This document shows positions 53,730-63,723 of a stretch of 64,000 bases of DNA, piece by piece; position 1 is the first letter of the stretch, and each line of letters begins with the position of its first letter. The notes beneath the pieces were generated by a model. The model searched no databases. It saw nothing but the letters and a program-made list of their open reading frames with translations, and was not told the DNA's origin. The stretch comes from Myxococcales bacterium. GTDB lineage: Bacteria > Myxococcota > Myxococcia > Myxococcales > Myxococcaceae. Made by a program: the position numbers and the translations under genes. The stretch lies in the NCBI GenBank assembly GCA_016191815.1, contig JACPVI010000014.1, forward strand, positions 1 through 64,000, read 5' to 3'.

Positions 53730-54701
53730 CTAGAGCCATCGGCGACCCATCATCGCCATCCCTGCCACCAGCAGGAGGGCCGACGCGAGCGCCCACGGGT
53801 TGCCTGGAGCGCGCCGCGAGCGCAGAAGCACCGCCGGCTGCATGGAGATCTCCTCGAGGCGGATCGAGGCGCCGCTCTCGAGGCGCAGTTCCTGGCCTTG
53901 GAGCAGGAAGATGCGCTCGCGCGAGATCCCAACCGAGGAGCCGAGAATCGCCACTGGCACATTTCCCCAGTGCCCGGATGGGCGGATGTCCAGGACCGTC
54001 ACCGTGCCGGTGCCCGCCGGGCAGCTCTCTCCAAGCTTGGCGGAGCAGGATTGGCCGGCGATTGCGAGCCGCACCCCTGCGGGAACCTCGCCGTGCCTGG
54101 TCAGCAAGAAAAGGCTCGAGCCCAGGCCCGAGGAGAGCGGAGAATTGAAGCCGATCTCCTCTCGAGGGGTGGAGCCGCCCTCGTCGCGCAGCTCCAGCTG
54201 GGCGGACGCCTTCCAGACCTCGCCGTTGGGGTGGTTCTCGAGCTCGAGGCCCAACAGACGGCCCTCGAGCCGATCGCCCATCGGGCGCCACTCGCTCGCG
54301 AGGCGCACCATCCCGCGCTCCTGGCTCCAGAGGCCCCCGATGGCGTGGGCTCCGAGCGCGAGCAGAAAGGCGAGGTGCATCACCGGCGCGGCGTATGCCG
54401 AAGGCGCCCGGACGCGGCGGGCGATGTTCTGGGCCACGCTGTGCCACGTCGCGAGCAGGGCATTGAGTGCGTAGAGGGCGAGCACGGGGATCAGGAGGTA
54501 GAGCCAGGCGTGGTAGACCGACGGCTCGCGGAAGAACGCGGTGAGATCGTCCATCGCCACTGCCTTCGAGGCGGTCTTCCGCGTCGACACAATCGCCGCC
54601 GAGCCCAGCGCGAGGAGCGAAACCGTGGACAGGCCGCAGACCACGCCAAGCCCCTGCGAGCGCAGCCACTCCCACCTGGGACGCGCCTCGGCTCCGCGCA
54701 T
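53730..54701 (-). CDS. ResB-like cytochrome c biogenesis protein
   Basis: The product is 323 residues. Helices at GLGVVCGLSTVSLLALGSAA, YHAWLYLLIPVLALYALNAL and MHLAFLLALGAHAIGGLW are followed by a large periplasmic beta-rich domain and a C-terminal helix (ALASALLLVAGMAMMG). This is the ResB plan (three helices, outer domain, last helix) of system II haem attachment. The call rests on topology and the CcsA-like partner nearby. Length is on the short side for ResB, so it may be a reduced form. Confidence 0.65.
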   Translation of the reverse strand: MRGAEARPRWEWLRSQGLGVVCGLSTVSLLALGSAAIVSTRKTASKAVAMDDLTAFFREPSVYHAWLYLLIPVLALYALNALLATWHSVAQNIARRVRAPSAYAAPVMHLAFLLALGAHAIGGLWSQERGMVRLASEWRPMGDRLEGRLLGLELENHPNGEVWKASAQLELRDEGGSTPREEIGFNSPLSSGLGSSLFLLTRHGEVPAGVRLAIAGQSCSAKLGESCPAGTGTVTVLDIRPSGHWGNVPVAILGSSVGISRERIFLLQGQELRLESGASIRLEEISMQPAVLLRSRRAPGNPWALASALLLVAGMAMMGRRWL

Positions 54702-54807
54702 CGAACCTCACGGGCGTAGCGACGGGAGGTAGTATAGGCAGCGCGGACAGCCGCGGGCGGGAGTCCTCCCGGCCGCTCCGTCGAACCAGCCCAAGCAGGA
54801 GGTCCCA

Positions 54808-55485
54808 GTGGTCAAGCCAACGTGTGCCGCGCTTCTCGTCCTCCCCGCGCTCTGCTGGGCGCAGCCTGCGGCACCGACTCCTGCGCCGGCGGCCGAGGCC
54901 AGCCCGCTCCGGTTCCGGGCCGGACTCAATGCGGGCGCCGGCACCTTTCTCCCCGGGCCGATGATCGCCTTCGCCCTCTCGGCTCGCGCAGGAGTCCAGC
55001 TCAACGATCTCGCCGCGGTGTTCCTCGACGTGGGCAATCGCGCGGGTTTCATGATCGGCCTCAGCATCCAGGGGAGCAACGTCTCGCAGTCCGTCTCTGG
55101 GCTGGGATACTGGCACTTCGGACTGCTGGGCGAGCTGACTGTCGGGAACCAGTTCTTCGTCGCCGGCGGGCCGATGTTCGCGCGCGGCGGCTGGGGCTCG
55201 GTGCAGCAGGAGGTGATCGACGGGAACGTGAGCCAGTTCGTGGTCGCGGCTGGAGGCGACTTCTTTCCCGGAGCGGACCTCCGGCTGGGCATCGGGCTGG
55301 GCAAGCCGCTCTCCTCTGGCCGGCGCCAGCAGTTCACCATCGCCCTGGACTGCCAGTTCGTGTTCGCGAAGGTCATTTCGGTGAGCCAGCAGGCGGGCAG
55401 CGGCGGGGTGAGCCAGTCCATCAAGGTCGGCAATACGATGATGGGGACCACCCCGCAGCTGGTGCTCGGCTACGAGTGGAAGTGA
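54808..55485 (+). CDS. Outer-membrane barrel-like protein of unknown function
   Basis: The product is 225 residues from GTG 54808 behind CAGGAGG. It has a signal peptide (TCAALLVLPALCWAQ) and then short amphipathic strands: FRAGLNAGAGTFLPGPM, MIAFALSARAGVQLND, ELTVGNQFFVAGGPMF and a terminal LVLGYEWK with an aromatic near the end, typical of small barrels. It sits on the opposite strand between the ResB-like and CcsA-like genes. No family was recognised. Confidence 0.65.
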   Translation: MVKPTCAALLVLPALCWAQPAAPTPAPAAEASPLRFRAGLNAGAGTFLPGPMIAFALSARAGVQLNDLAAVFLDVGNRAGFMIGLSIQGSNVSQSVSGLGYWHFGLLGELTVGNQFFVAGGPMFARGGWGSVQQEVIDGNVSQFVVAAGGDFFPGADLRLGIGLGKPLSSGRRQQFTIALDCQFVFAKVISVSQQAGSGGVSQSIKVGNTMMGTTPQLVLGYEWK

Positions 55486-55507
55486 GCTCTTCGGCCGAGA
55501 GCGCGCC

Positions 55508-56293
55508 TCAGAACGCGTGGCTCGAGTCGCCGAGGAAGAACGAGGTGCCCACGTAGGCGACGAAGAGCCACGCCAGCCCCAGCCAGGCGAGGGCCGGACG
55601 CACCCAGGGTCTTTCCTTGAGCGACGGGGTCAGGCGGAGGTGGATGAAGGTGGCGTAGTGGAACCAGAGGATCACCGACCAGATGACCTTTGGGTCCCAG
55701 AGGAAGTAGGCGCCCCAGGCGAGCACTCCCCAGACGCCGCCGGTGATCATCGCCAGCGACCACAGGCCGAAGCCCTGGAGGGCGCGCAGGTCCACCGCCC
55801 TCAGCCATTCCGGATCCCGGCCTTGTGCCCAGACGAGGCCCGAGGCGGCGGAGGCGCAGAAGAGGGCGTAGGCGAGGAACGAGAGCGGCACGTGGAGCGG
55901 GTACCAGACGGTCCGCATCAGCGGAGGGGGGTAGGCGAGATCGAACGGGAAGAGCAGCGCGGCTCCCATCGAGGCGCAGGCGAGCGCCAACATCGCGGCG
56001 AGGTAGAGGCGCCGGGGGCGAAAGGACAGCGCCGCGGTCGCGGCGATCGCGAGGGCCAGCGCCGAGAAGGACTCGTGCTTGTTCGTGAGCGGGAAGAAGC
56101 CGATCGCCCAGCCCCGCCCGATCATCGCGAGCAGATGCGCGCAGGCGCCGGCGGCCAGCGGCCACCGTCCCCAGCGAGGGCGAACCATCGCCACCGCCAG
56201 CGCGAGCACGTACGAGCCGGCGGCGGCGAGGAACAGCCCGCTCAGCAGCGGGTGCGAGGCGGCGGAGAGCGCGGGATCGGGCAGAGGCGGCAA
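55508..56293 (-). CDS. CcsA/CcsB-type cytochrome c assembly protein
   Basis: The product is 261 residues with about eight hydrophobic helices. The haem-handling tryptophan-rich motif is seen as VWGVLAWGAYFLWDPKVIWS, with flanking His in WFHYATFIHLRL and in WYPLHVPLSFLAYALF. These features define the CcmC/CcsA superfamily. With the ResB-like protein at 53730-54701 it would form a system II cytochrome c synthetase. The 363 bp after its start (56294-56656) hold no recognisable gene. Confidence 0.88.
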   Translation of the reverse strand: MPPLPDPALSAASHPLLSGLFLAAAGSYVLALAVAMVRPRWGRWPLAAGACAHLLAMIGRGWAIGFFPLTNKHESFSALALAIAATAALSFRPRRLYLAAMLALACASMGAALLFPFDLAYPPPLMRTVWYPLHVPLSFLAYALFCASAASGLVWAQGRDPEWLRAVDLRALQGFGLWSLAMITGGVWGVLAWGAYFLWDPKVIWSVILWFHYATFIHLRLTPSLKERPWVRPALAWLGLAWLFVAYVGTSFFLGDSSHAF

Positions 56294-56656
56294 GGTTTCC
56301 TCGACGGCGGCAGGGAGCGACCCAGGTTGGTTCTACCTCGGCGTGCCGCGGGGCTCACCGGAGTCCGCAACTCGCCGTCGCTGCCGAACGGTCGGCCGCG
56401 AGCCACGGATCCCGGCCATCGCGTGGCCGTCGAGACCGGCCCGACTCCTGAGCCGCACATGGGCTCGTCGCCGAGCACCGCCCCACATCGGATCGGCTCC
56501 ACCGATCCAGAACGGATCGGCCGCGGATAGCCCCGCCTCCCACCAGCGCGAATCCGCACGGTTGGAGCTGGCCTTGCGCTTGCTCATGTGGCTTGGCAGC
56601 CGGGGCAAGGGGATCGCACCCGGCGCGAGGCCGCGGATCGGCAGAAGGAGGAGCCC

Positions 56657-57508
<852 letters not shown>

Positions 57509-57519
57509 TCGGGGGAGGC

Positions 57520-59076
57520 ATGCGGATGGACTGCTATAGTCCAGCGCCAGCGTTTCGGTTGCCGCCGCTCCCGATGCCCAAGTCCGACGACGCCTCCCAG
57601 GTGCTGCTCTCCGTTGGCGGGCTTTGGGGGCGCGAGGTGAACCTCGACGAGTTCCTCACCACCCTGGTCGACCGAGTGGCCACCTCGATGCAGGCCGACC
57701 GCGGCACCCTGTACCTGGTCGACCCGCAGCGGAACGAGCTGTTCAGCCGGGCCGCCCACCTGCCGGAGCTGTCGCAGATTCGCCTGAAGATCGGCCAGGG
57801 GGTGGCCGGCTTCGTCGCGAAGCACGGCGTGGTGGTGAACATGCCGAGCCCCAAGGGAGAGAGTCGCTTCAACCCGGAGATCGACCGGCTGACCGGGTAC
57901 CGCACCAACTCGCTGCTGGCGGTGCCTCTCTTCGATCGGGAGCGATCCGTGTACGGGGTCTTGCAGGTGCTCAACCGCCGCGGTGGAGGGCGCTTCCTCG
58001 AGGAGGAGGAGAGCCGCCTCGCCGGGATGGCCGAGCAGATCTCGACCGCGTTGCAGGCCACCAGCCTCTACCAGGAGCTGCGGCGCGCCAGGGAGCAGCC
58101 GGCGTGCCCGGTGGGCTACTTCTTCAACAAGGTGATCGGCGAGTCCGCCCCGATGAAGGCGGCGTACAAGCTGGTGCAGAAGGCGGCCGCCACCGACGCC
58201 ACCGTGCTCATCCGGGGAGAGAGCGGCTGCGGAAAAGAGCTGTTCGCCAGGGCGCTCCACGTCAACTCCCCACGGCGGAACCGGCCGCTCGTGAAGGTGG
58301 ACTGCGCCGCGCTTCCCCCGACCCTGGTGGAGAACGAGCTGTTCGGCCACGAGAAGGGCGCCTACACCGGCGCGGAGAGCAGAGGCGAGGGGAAGTTCGA
58401 GTCAGCCGACGGAGGGACCGCCTTCATCGACGAGATCGGCGAGCTGCCGATCTCCGTCCAGGGGAAGCTGCTCCGGGTGCTGCAGGACCGCGAGTTCGAG
58501 CGGCTGGGCGGCACCCAGACGGTGAAGGTGAGCGTCCGCATCGTGGCCGCCACCAACCGCGACCTCGCGAAGATGGTGAGGGAGGGACGCTTCCGTGAGG
58601 ACCTCTATTACCGGATAAAGGTGGTCGAGCTGCTGTTGCCGCCGCTTCGGGAACGGGGTGCGGAGGACATCGAGCGGCTGTCGCGGCACTTCGTGGCGCA
58701 GGCCGCCCGCCGGCACCAACTGGCCAGGGAGCCGAAGCTCTCCGCGGCGGCACTGGAGAGGCTCAAGGCCTATCGCTGGCCGGGGAACGTGCGGGAACTG
58801 GAGAACTGCATCGAGAGCGCGGTAGTGCTCTCCGACGGGGAGATCCTCCCCGAGCATTTGCCGCTGCCGGAGGTGCAGCGCTGGCCCGATGCGCCTGCGG
58901 CTTCTCCGCCAGGGCAGACCACCGCCATCATGGCGCTGGCCGACGTGGAGCGCCGTCACATCCTCGCCGTGCTGGAGCAGCTCAAGGGGAACCGGACCGC
59001 CGCCGCCAAGGCGCTGCGGATCGGGAGGAATACGCTGGCGCGGAAGCTCAAGGAGTACGGAATCGCCGAGGAGTGA
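57520..59076 (+). CDS. Sigma54-dependent activator with GAF sensor domain
   Basis: The product is 518 residues from ATG 57520 behind GGGGGAGGC; an internal ATG at 57574 is also possible. A GAF domain (about 35-180: [40 protein letters not shown]) precedes an AAA+ domain (about 208-435). The latter has Walker [17 protein letters not shown], the sigma54 loop as GAYTGA in [20 protein letters not shown], Walker [13 protein letters not shown] and the Arg finger region [13 protein letters not shown]. The C-terminus is a Fis-type helix-turn-helix ([20 protein letters not shown]). No receiver domain is present. It probably reads a small ligand and switches on sigma54 promoters. Confidence 0.92.
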   Translation: MRMDCYSPAPAFRLPPLPMPKSDDASQVLLSVGGLWGREVNLDEFLTTLVDRVATSMQADRGTLYLVDPQRNELFSRAAHLPELSQIRLKIGQGVAGFVAKHGVVVNMPSPKGESRFNPEIDRLTGYRTNSLLAVPLFDRERSVYGVLQVLNRRGGGRFLEEEESRLAGMAEQISTALQATSLYQELRRAREQPACPVGYFFNKVIGESAPMKAAYKLVQKAAATDATVLIRGESGCGKELFARALHVNSPRRNRPLVKVDCAALPPTLVENELFGHEKGAYTGAESRGEGKFESADGGTAFIDEIGELPISVQGKLLRVLQDREFERLGGTQTVKVSVRIVAATNRDLAKMVREGRFREDLYYRIKVVELLLPPLRERGAEDIERLSRHFVAQAARRHQLAREPKLSAAALERLKAYRWPGNVRELENCIESAVVLSDGEILPEHLPLPEVQRWPDAPAASPPGQTTAIMALADVERRHILAVLEQLKGNRTAAAKALRIGRNTLARKLKEYGIAEE

Positions 59077-59082
59077 CGGACG

Positions 59083-59640
59083 GCGACGGCTTGGCCCCAG
59101 CCGAGTGGGCGCAGCGCGCCCCCGACGCGCTCGAAGTGCTCGCGCCGCTCCTCCCCGTCCGGGGCGAACCCAACGCCCTGTCCAACTCCCCACACAGCCC
59201 CCAAGCGGGCGAAGGCGAGAAGCTCTTGTTTGCCCCGGAGGAGCTTGTAGAGGAACCCCACCGAAACCCGAAGCCTCGAAGCGATGCCCGCCACCAACAC
59301 CGCGTCCACCCCGCCCTTCACGACCTCCTCCGCCACCGCCCTCGCTATTTCCCCTTCCCCCAGGTCCAGCCACAGCCGCCCCGTGCCCTGCCCCACCCTT
59401 TTTCCCCGCACGTCGAGGCAGGTGGCCGCTCTCGAGGCGGCTGTCCGCGAGCATCGAGTACGGGCGCAGCAGCTCAACGGCGTGGCAGATCTCGGGGACG
59501 AGGTTCACGGACTTATAGTTGCGCACGCGGCGGAAGACGCACTTCAGTACGCGATCAGCCTTGTGCCTAGGCTCGCGCTCAAGGTCTACGAGGTCGAGTT
59601 CCGGCTGAAAGACCCGCCCCCACTGCTGGCGCGCGCACGC
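59083..59640 (-). pseudogene. Degenerate coding region, possible HTH-like remnant
   Basis: Two minus-strand frames have protein-like composition with high third-position GC. One, nearer 59640, reads WGRVFQPELDLVDLEREPRH and SVNLVPEICHAVELLRPYSM. The other, after a shift near 59410, reads LWLDLGEGEIARAVAEEVVK and IASRLRVSVGFLYKLLRGKQ, which resembles a helix-turn-helix. There is no start or stop that makes a whole gene, and the 3' end runs into the sigma54-activator gene. It is best seen as a decayed gene; its identity is unknown. Confidence 0.35.
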
Positions 59641-59797
59641 TGACGCCCACTCCCGATCCGGACGCCGCCTGGATCCAGCCGCAGCTCCGCCCACGATCTC
59701 CGCCTGTGTTGGGGATCGAGCTGAAGTGCTTCCGAAGGCCGGCGGGTGGCTCGGGCCGCGCCTGCGCGGGCGCTTCCTCGGTCTTGCCGTTTCTTCG

Positions 59798-59952
59798 TTT
59801 TCATCGTGAACGTGAATTCACGTTCGTTTTTCCGAGCCACCTCTGGCCGCGGACTGGGCCCGTAATCCACCGAATCTACAGGTGGATCCGACAATCGAGG
59901 ACGCACCGACCGTGAGATTTTTGTGAACGTGAATTCACGTTCACGATGAAAA
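59798..59952. mobile_element. Short inverted-repeat element with nested palindromes (MITE-like)
   Basis: Positions 59798-59825 and 59925-59952 are perfect 28-bp inverted copies of each other, separated by 99 bp without a gene. Inside each arm is an 18-bp perfect palindrome GAACGTGAATTCACGTTC; in the right copy it extends to 22 bp (59923-59944). The whole could be a miniature transposable element, or a pair of operator sites for a dimeric regulator with centres 117 bp apart. No target-site duplication was seen. Confidence 0.6.
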
Positions 59953-60003
59953 TTTGGCCCTCGGCCTCCTGCCCCTGCCCCTGCCCCTGCTGGCTGGCAG
60001 CCG

Positions 60004-60575
60004 CTACTCCGCGCGTATGAAGGCGGCGAGTGCCGCGAGAGCCTGTGGCCCGTCCAGCACGTCGTCATGGCCGGCGCCAGGCAGAAGCAGAAGGGTCGCA
60101 TCGGGGAATAGCCCGGCGAGCCTTCGCCCCATCTCCGCGGGCACGAGATCGTCCTCCTCGCCGTGGAGGATCAGCACCCGCATCTCGATCTCAGGGGCCT
60201 TGGCAGCCGAGTCGAACCTGTCGCGGGCCAGCACCTGCGCGGGGAGGAAAGGGAAGATGCGCGCGCCTACATCCGGAATGGACGTGAACGGCGCGACGAG
60301 GATCATCCTCTGCCCGAAGCCCCTTCGTGCCATCTCGACCGCGACGCCGGTGCCCAGGGAATGGCCGACACGTCGTAGCCGGGATACTCGACACCGTAGA
60401 ATCCGAACCCCATCTCGGAAAGCCGGAGGGGGAGCGGCATGGCGTCGGCGAGCTGCTCGCCGTTGCCGTGGAAAAAGAGCATCCACCGCTGCGAGAGGAA
60501 CACTGCCCCGGCGACGGCGAGGTAGCCCAGCGCCAGCGTTCCGAGCGCGACCCTGACAAGCCTGCCTAGCTTCAT
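60004..60575 (-). pseudogene. Alpha/beta hydrolase with internal deletions and frameshift
   Basis: From ATG 60575 the frame gives an N-terminal helix (LVRVALGTLALGYLAVAGAV), then FLSQRWMLFFHGNGEQLADA and GFGFYGVEYPGYDV. In the family about 40 residues usually lie between the helix and the FHGNGE strand, so part is missing. After GYDV the coding continues only in another frame: GHSLGTGVAVEMARRGFGQR, LILHGEEDDLVPAEMGRR and LLLPGAGHDDVLDGPQ. The segment before the nucleophile elbow GHSLG is deleted and the frame is broken near 60366-60378. Ser, Asp and His of the triad remain, but no intact protein can be made. Confidence 0.7.
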
Positions 60576-60608
60576 CGGCCCGGAGCATGCGCCGCGCGCC
60601 CTGCGCTG

Positions 60609-61406
60609 TCAGCTCAGCGACAGCAGGTACGCGCTCGCCGCGGAACACGCGAGCGCAAGGGCGAGCTGCGTCCAGGCGCGACGGAGAAGAGCCGCCACCG
60701 CCAGCGGGACGTCTCCCCCGATCACCAGCGCCGGCGGGCCGCCAAAGCCGCCCCGGAGCCTGCAGACGCCAGATGCGTCGAGCCGCAGCCTTCCGACCGC
60801 CAGGCAGGCCTCGCCGAGCCTCCCTACTCGCTCGAACGAGACTGCGTCGGGCGGCAAGTGCCCGGTGGCGAGCCATTGCGGCGGGGAGAAGGCGAGCGAC
60901 CCGGGACCGGGACACCTCCGCGCTCGCGTCGGGCCGAGGATCGATCCCGGGGCAACTTCGATCTCCGCGCGCGAACGCACACCGGCGAGGAACACCCTTC
61001 CAGCCCGATCTCGGTCGACTGAGAGAAGCGCCCCCCTTTTGCCCCACCCCGGCACCGCCCGGATCTCCGCCTCATAGAAGGCGCCCACCACGCCTCCGGG
61101 CGAGCTGACCTGGCCGTTCGCCTCCAGCCGGCCGGCGAACACTCCCTCCGCGCGCGCCGGCCGTCTTAGAGCCGTCGAGCCAGCCGCAGGCGAATGGGCG
61201 GGTTCATCCGCCTCCACCGCATCATCCAGCGGCAAAGGAACGCTCCGGCCGAGGTGCTCGGCGCACAGGCGAGCCCGCGAGGCGGCCACCGCGAAGTACA
61301 CCGCCGCCCCGAGCAGCAGCAAGCCCATGGGCCGCTCGAGGGCGGCCGCGAGGCACGCGACCGCCGCCAACGCCACCATCGAGCTGGCCACTCGCCGAAC
61401 GCCCAT
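60609..61406 (-). CDS. Membrane protein of unknown function, GIDE-like layout
   Basis: The product is 265 residues. Two N-terminal helices (SSMVALAAVACLAAAL and MGLLLLGAAVYFAVAA) and one C-terminal helix (LALALACSAASAYLLSL) bracket a beta-rich domain: AEGVFAGRLEANGQVSSPGG, FYEAEIR, RSRAEIEVAPGSILGP and GRLGEACLAVGRLRLDASGV. This layout, two helices plus a beta domain plus a final helix, resembles proteins with a GIDE-type domain, but without certainty. Function unknown. Confidence 0.55.
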   Translation of the reverse strand: MGVRRVASSMVALAAVACLAAALERPMGLLLLGAAVYFAVAASRARLCAEHLGRSVPLPLDDAVEADEPAHSPAAGSTALRRPARAEGVFAGRLEANGQVSSPGGVVGAFYEAEIRAVPGWGKRGALLSVDRDRAGRVFLAGVRSRAEIEVAPGSILGPTRARRCPGPGSLAFSPPQWLATGHLPPDAVSFERVGRLGEACLAVGRLRLDASGVCRLRGGFGGPPALVIGGDVPLAVAALLRRAWTQLALALACSAASAYLLSLS

Positions 61407-61468
61407 CGCCCCGGCCCAAAGTTCGGCCGACGCGGACGCCAGTCAAGGGCCCGCGGCCGGCACCGGAC

Positions 61469-61564
61469 ACTCTGACTCGGGTTTCGCCCTTTTCCGCCTG
61501 CTGCGGCCGGTCTCTCCGGGGCCGGGCATCGGTAGGCGGAAAAGGGCGAAACCCGAGTCTGAGT
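61469..61564. terminator. Long 31-bp inverted repeat downstream of the kinase gene
   Basis: Arms 61469-61499 and 61534-61564 are complementary at 30 of 31 positions around a 34-nt loop. The core of the left arm is GACTCGGGTTTCGCCC. It lies 45 bp past the stop of the Ser/Thr kinase gene (61609) and before the next gene on the same strand. The length and perfection exceed a normal intrinsic terminator, so a mobile or REP-like repeat is equally possible. Confidence 0.55.
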
Positions 61565-61608
61565 AGGCGCTCCAGCCTGGAGCCTCGGCGGCTCGAGGCA
61601 ATTCTCCG

Positions 61609-63717
61609 CTAGTTCTTGGCTCCCGGCCTCGGGGCCGGCTTGCCCGTCGCGCTGAGGTTGTCGAACTCGCAGTGCAGGTTGCGGCAGCCGACCGCCACCT
61701 TCCCCACCTGTCCCTGCAGTCCCACCAGCACCTTGTGCGCGAACCGCTGCCCGTTCGCGTACGCGCTCACGTCGACCCCGCTCTTGCCACGCTTGAGCGA
61801 CAGCTTCACCCGGAAGCGCCCCTTCGGCACCGGCATCTCGTCCTCCACCATCGCCTCCAAATCCCTGGCGCTGTTGCCGATCACCTCCACCCCGTCGGGA
61901 GTGAAGTACCTCCACATCAGCCGCATGCCGGTCCCGGGGATGGCGAAGATGCTCACCTGGAGGTCCTTGATCCGCAGGGCCAGCTCGCCGAAGCGCTGGG
62001 CATCTGGCTCGACGGGGAAGTCGGCCTCCAGCTCCCGCACCTGCATGTCGACTTCAGCCACGAAGTCGTCCGCCGAGAGGTACCGGTGCGCCAGATAGGC
62101 GCGAGGAATGAGCCTTCCCTCCCCGGCCTCGTTCCCCGCCTGCACCGCCGATAGCGCGCCTTCCTTAAGCTCCCACAGACCCGAGTGCGCGTTCAGCTCC
62201 TCCTCTCCGGGCTCGAACGTCACGTTGAGCGTCGCCCTGCCGTCCGCCAATTCGGCGTGGCTCGCCGCGGCGAACAGCTCACCGTCGGTGTTCGGCGGGT
62301 GCCTTCCCGGCCCCTCGTGCCCGTGCGTGTCGAGGGAGATCTCGAGCTTCTTGTCCCCGATCGTCACCGCCAGCGCGTCCTTCCGGTCCTTGGGCCCCCC
62401 GGGCCAGAGCCGAGAGAGCGCCGCCACCGCCGCCAAGGCTCCCACCACCATCAGCGCGACCTTGAGCCCCCTAAAGCCCTTCTGAATCACCGAATCCATG
62501 GGCGGCGACCCCGCGCTCGCGGAGGGCGGCCCCGCCAGCCGCGGCCCACTCGAGCCGGCGCCGATCGCCGATCCGGCGACCTCCTCCAGGGCGGCGCCAA
62601 TCTCCGAGGCGCGTTGGTAGCGGGCCTCCGGGTCCGCCTCCAGCGCGCGCGCGACGATCGCGTCCAGCCTCGAGTCGAGCCCGGGCACCTTCTCGGAGGG
62701 CAGCTTGAAGCGGCCAATCGGCACCTCCCCCGCCAAGAGCTCGTAGAGGATGACCCCCAGGGAGTAGAGGTCGGCGCGGCCGTCGACGTGCTTGGCGTCC
62801 TTGCGCTGCTCGGGCGCCATGTAGTTGACCGTGCCCATCGCCACCGAGGTCGCGGTCAGCTCCAGCTTGGATTGTGGCCCCCGGATCCCCGCCAACCCGA
62901 AGTCCGCCACCTTCACGTGGCCCCGCTCGTCCAGGAGGATGTTCTCCGGCTTGAGGTCGCGGTGGATGATGTGCTTCTCGTGCGCGTAGTCGATCGCCCG
63001 GCAGATCTGCGCCACCACCCCAAGCGCATCCTGCGGCGGCGGCCGCCCGGAGCTGATCAAGTCCCTGAGCGAACGGCCCTCCACGTACTCCATCACGAAG
63101 TAGTAGTGATCTCCCGCCCCTCCCCGGTCGATGATCTGAATGATGTTCGGGTGCGAGAGCGCGGCCAGCGCGGTGGCCTCCTTCTCGAAGCGCGCCACGA
63201 ACTCGGGGTCCCTCGCGAGCTTCTGGGGCAGGAGCTTGACCGCCACCTCCCTCCCCAGCGAGACCTGCCTCGCCCGCCACACCTCGCCCATCCCGCCGCG
63301 GCCGAGCACCTCGATCAGCTCGTAGCCCGGAAGCGCGGGCAGCGCCGGGGCGACGAAGGTCTCCGCCAGCTCTCCCTCCCCCGACACCTCCAGCGTCAAA
63401 GGAGAGGAGCCCAAAGGCGGAGGAGGCTTGGCGATGGGCGGCTCCAGCTCAGGCGTCGCGCTTGAGCCGGGCCGGAGGGTGCCGGCGGCGGCGCCGACCG
63501 GAAGGGGCACCACGTTCCCCTCCATCCGCCCCCCTGGAGCCGTGGGGTGATTGCCGCTCGGCCGCCGCGGGATGGTGGAAACGTCGCTCCGCCGCACCTC
63601 GAAGTGAATGCCGCACGAGCACCGGATCCGCTGCCCGCTGACGTACACCGACACGTCATGGGGGGTTTGGCAGTTCGGGCACGCCTGCGACGTCATCTGG
63701 CGGGCATTCGGCGCCAC
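61609..63717 (-). CDS. Transmembrane Ser/Thr protein kinase with zinc ribbon
   Basis: The product is 702 residues from GTG 63717 (ATG 63696 is an alternative). The N-terminus has Cys pairs (ACPNCQTP and IRCSCGIHF) forming a likely zinc ribbon, then a Pro-rich linker. The kinase domain (about 130-390) is intact: LGRGGMGEVWRA, VAVKLLPQK, HRDLKPENILL, VADFGLAG and MAPEQ. One transmembrane helix (LKVALMVVGALAAVAAL, about 420-440) leads to an outer domain of about 260 residues containing repeated strand motifs (FVAEVDMQVRELEADFP, GRFRVKLSLKRGKSGVDVSA), like a concanavalin-type sensor. It is probably co-transcribed with the cyclase gene 6 bp upstream. Confidence 0.9.
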   Translation of the reverse strand: MAPNARQMTSQACPNCQTPHDVSVYVSGQRIRCSCGIHFEVRRSDVSTIPRRPSGNHPTAPGGRMEGNVVPLPVGAAAGTLRPGSSATPELEPPIAKPPPPLGSSPLTLEVSGEGELAETFVAPALPALPGYELIEVLGRGGMGEVWRARQVSLGREVAVKLLPQKLARDPEFVARFEKEATALAALSHPNIIQIIDRGGAGDHYYFVMEYVEGRSLRDLISSGRPPPQDALGVVAQICRAIDYAHEKHIIHRDLKPENILLDERGHVKVADFGLAGIRGPQSKLELTATSVAMGTVNYMAPEQRKDAKHVDGRADLYSLGVILYELLAGEVPIGRFKLPSEKVPGLDSRLDAIVARALEADPEARYQRASEIGAALEEVAGSAIGAGSSGPRLAGPPSASAGSPPMDSVIQKGFRGLKVALMVVGALAAVAALSRLWPGGPKDRKDALAVTIGDKKLEISLDTHGHEGPGRHPPNTDGELFAAASHAELADGRATLNVTFEPGEEELNAHSGLWELKEGALSAVQAGNEAGEGRLIPRAYLAHRYLSADDFVAEVDMQVRELEADFPVEPDAQRFGELALRIKDLQVSIFAIPGTGMRLMWRYFTPDGVEVIGNSARDLEAMVEDEMPVPKGRFRVKLSLKRGKSGVDVSAYANGQRFAHKVLVGLQGQVGKVAVGCRNLHCEFDNLSATGKPAPRPGAKN

Positions 63718-63723
63718 AAGACG

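Noticed and set aside
59284-59643. Plus-strand frame with protein-like end (VYEVEFRLKDPPPLLARA)
   Set aside because: Third-position GC is lower than in the minus-strand frame over the same bases, there is no ribosome site, and its first half is Ser/Thr/Pro noise.
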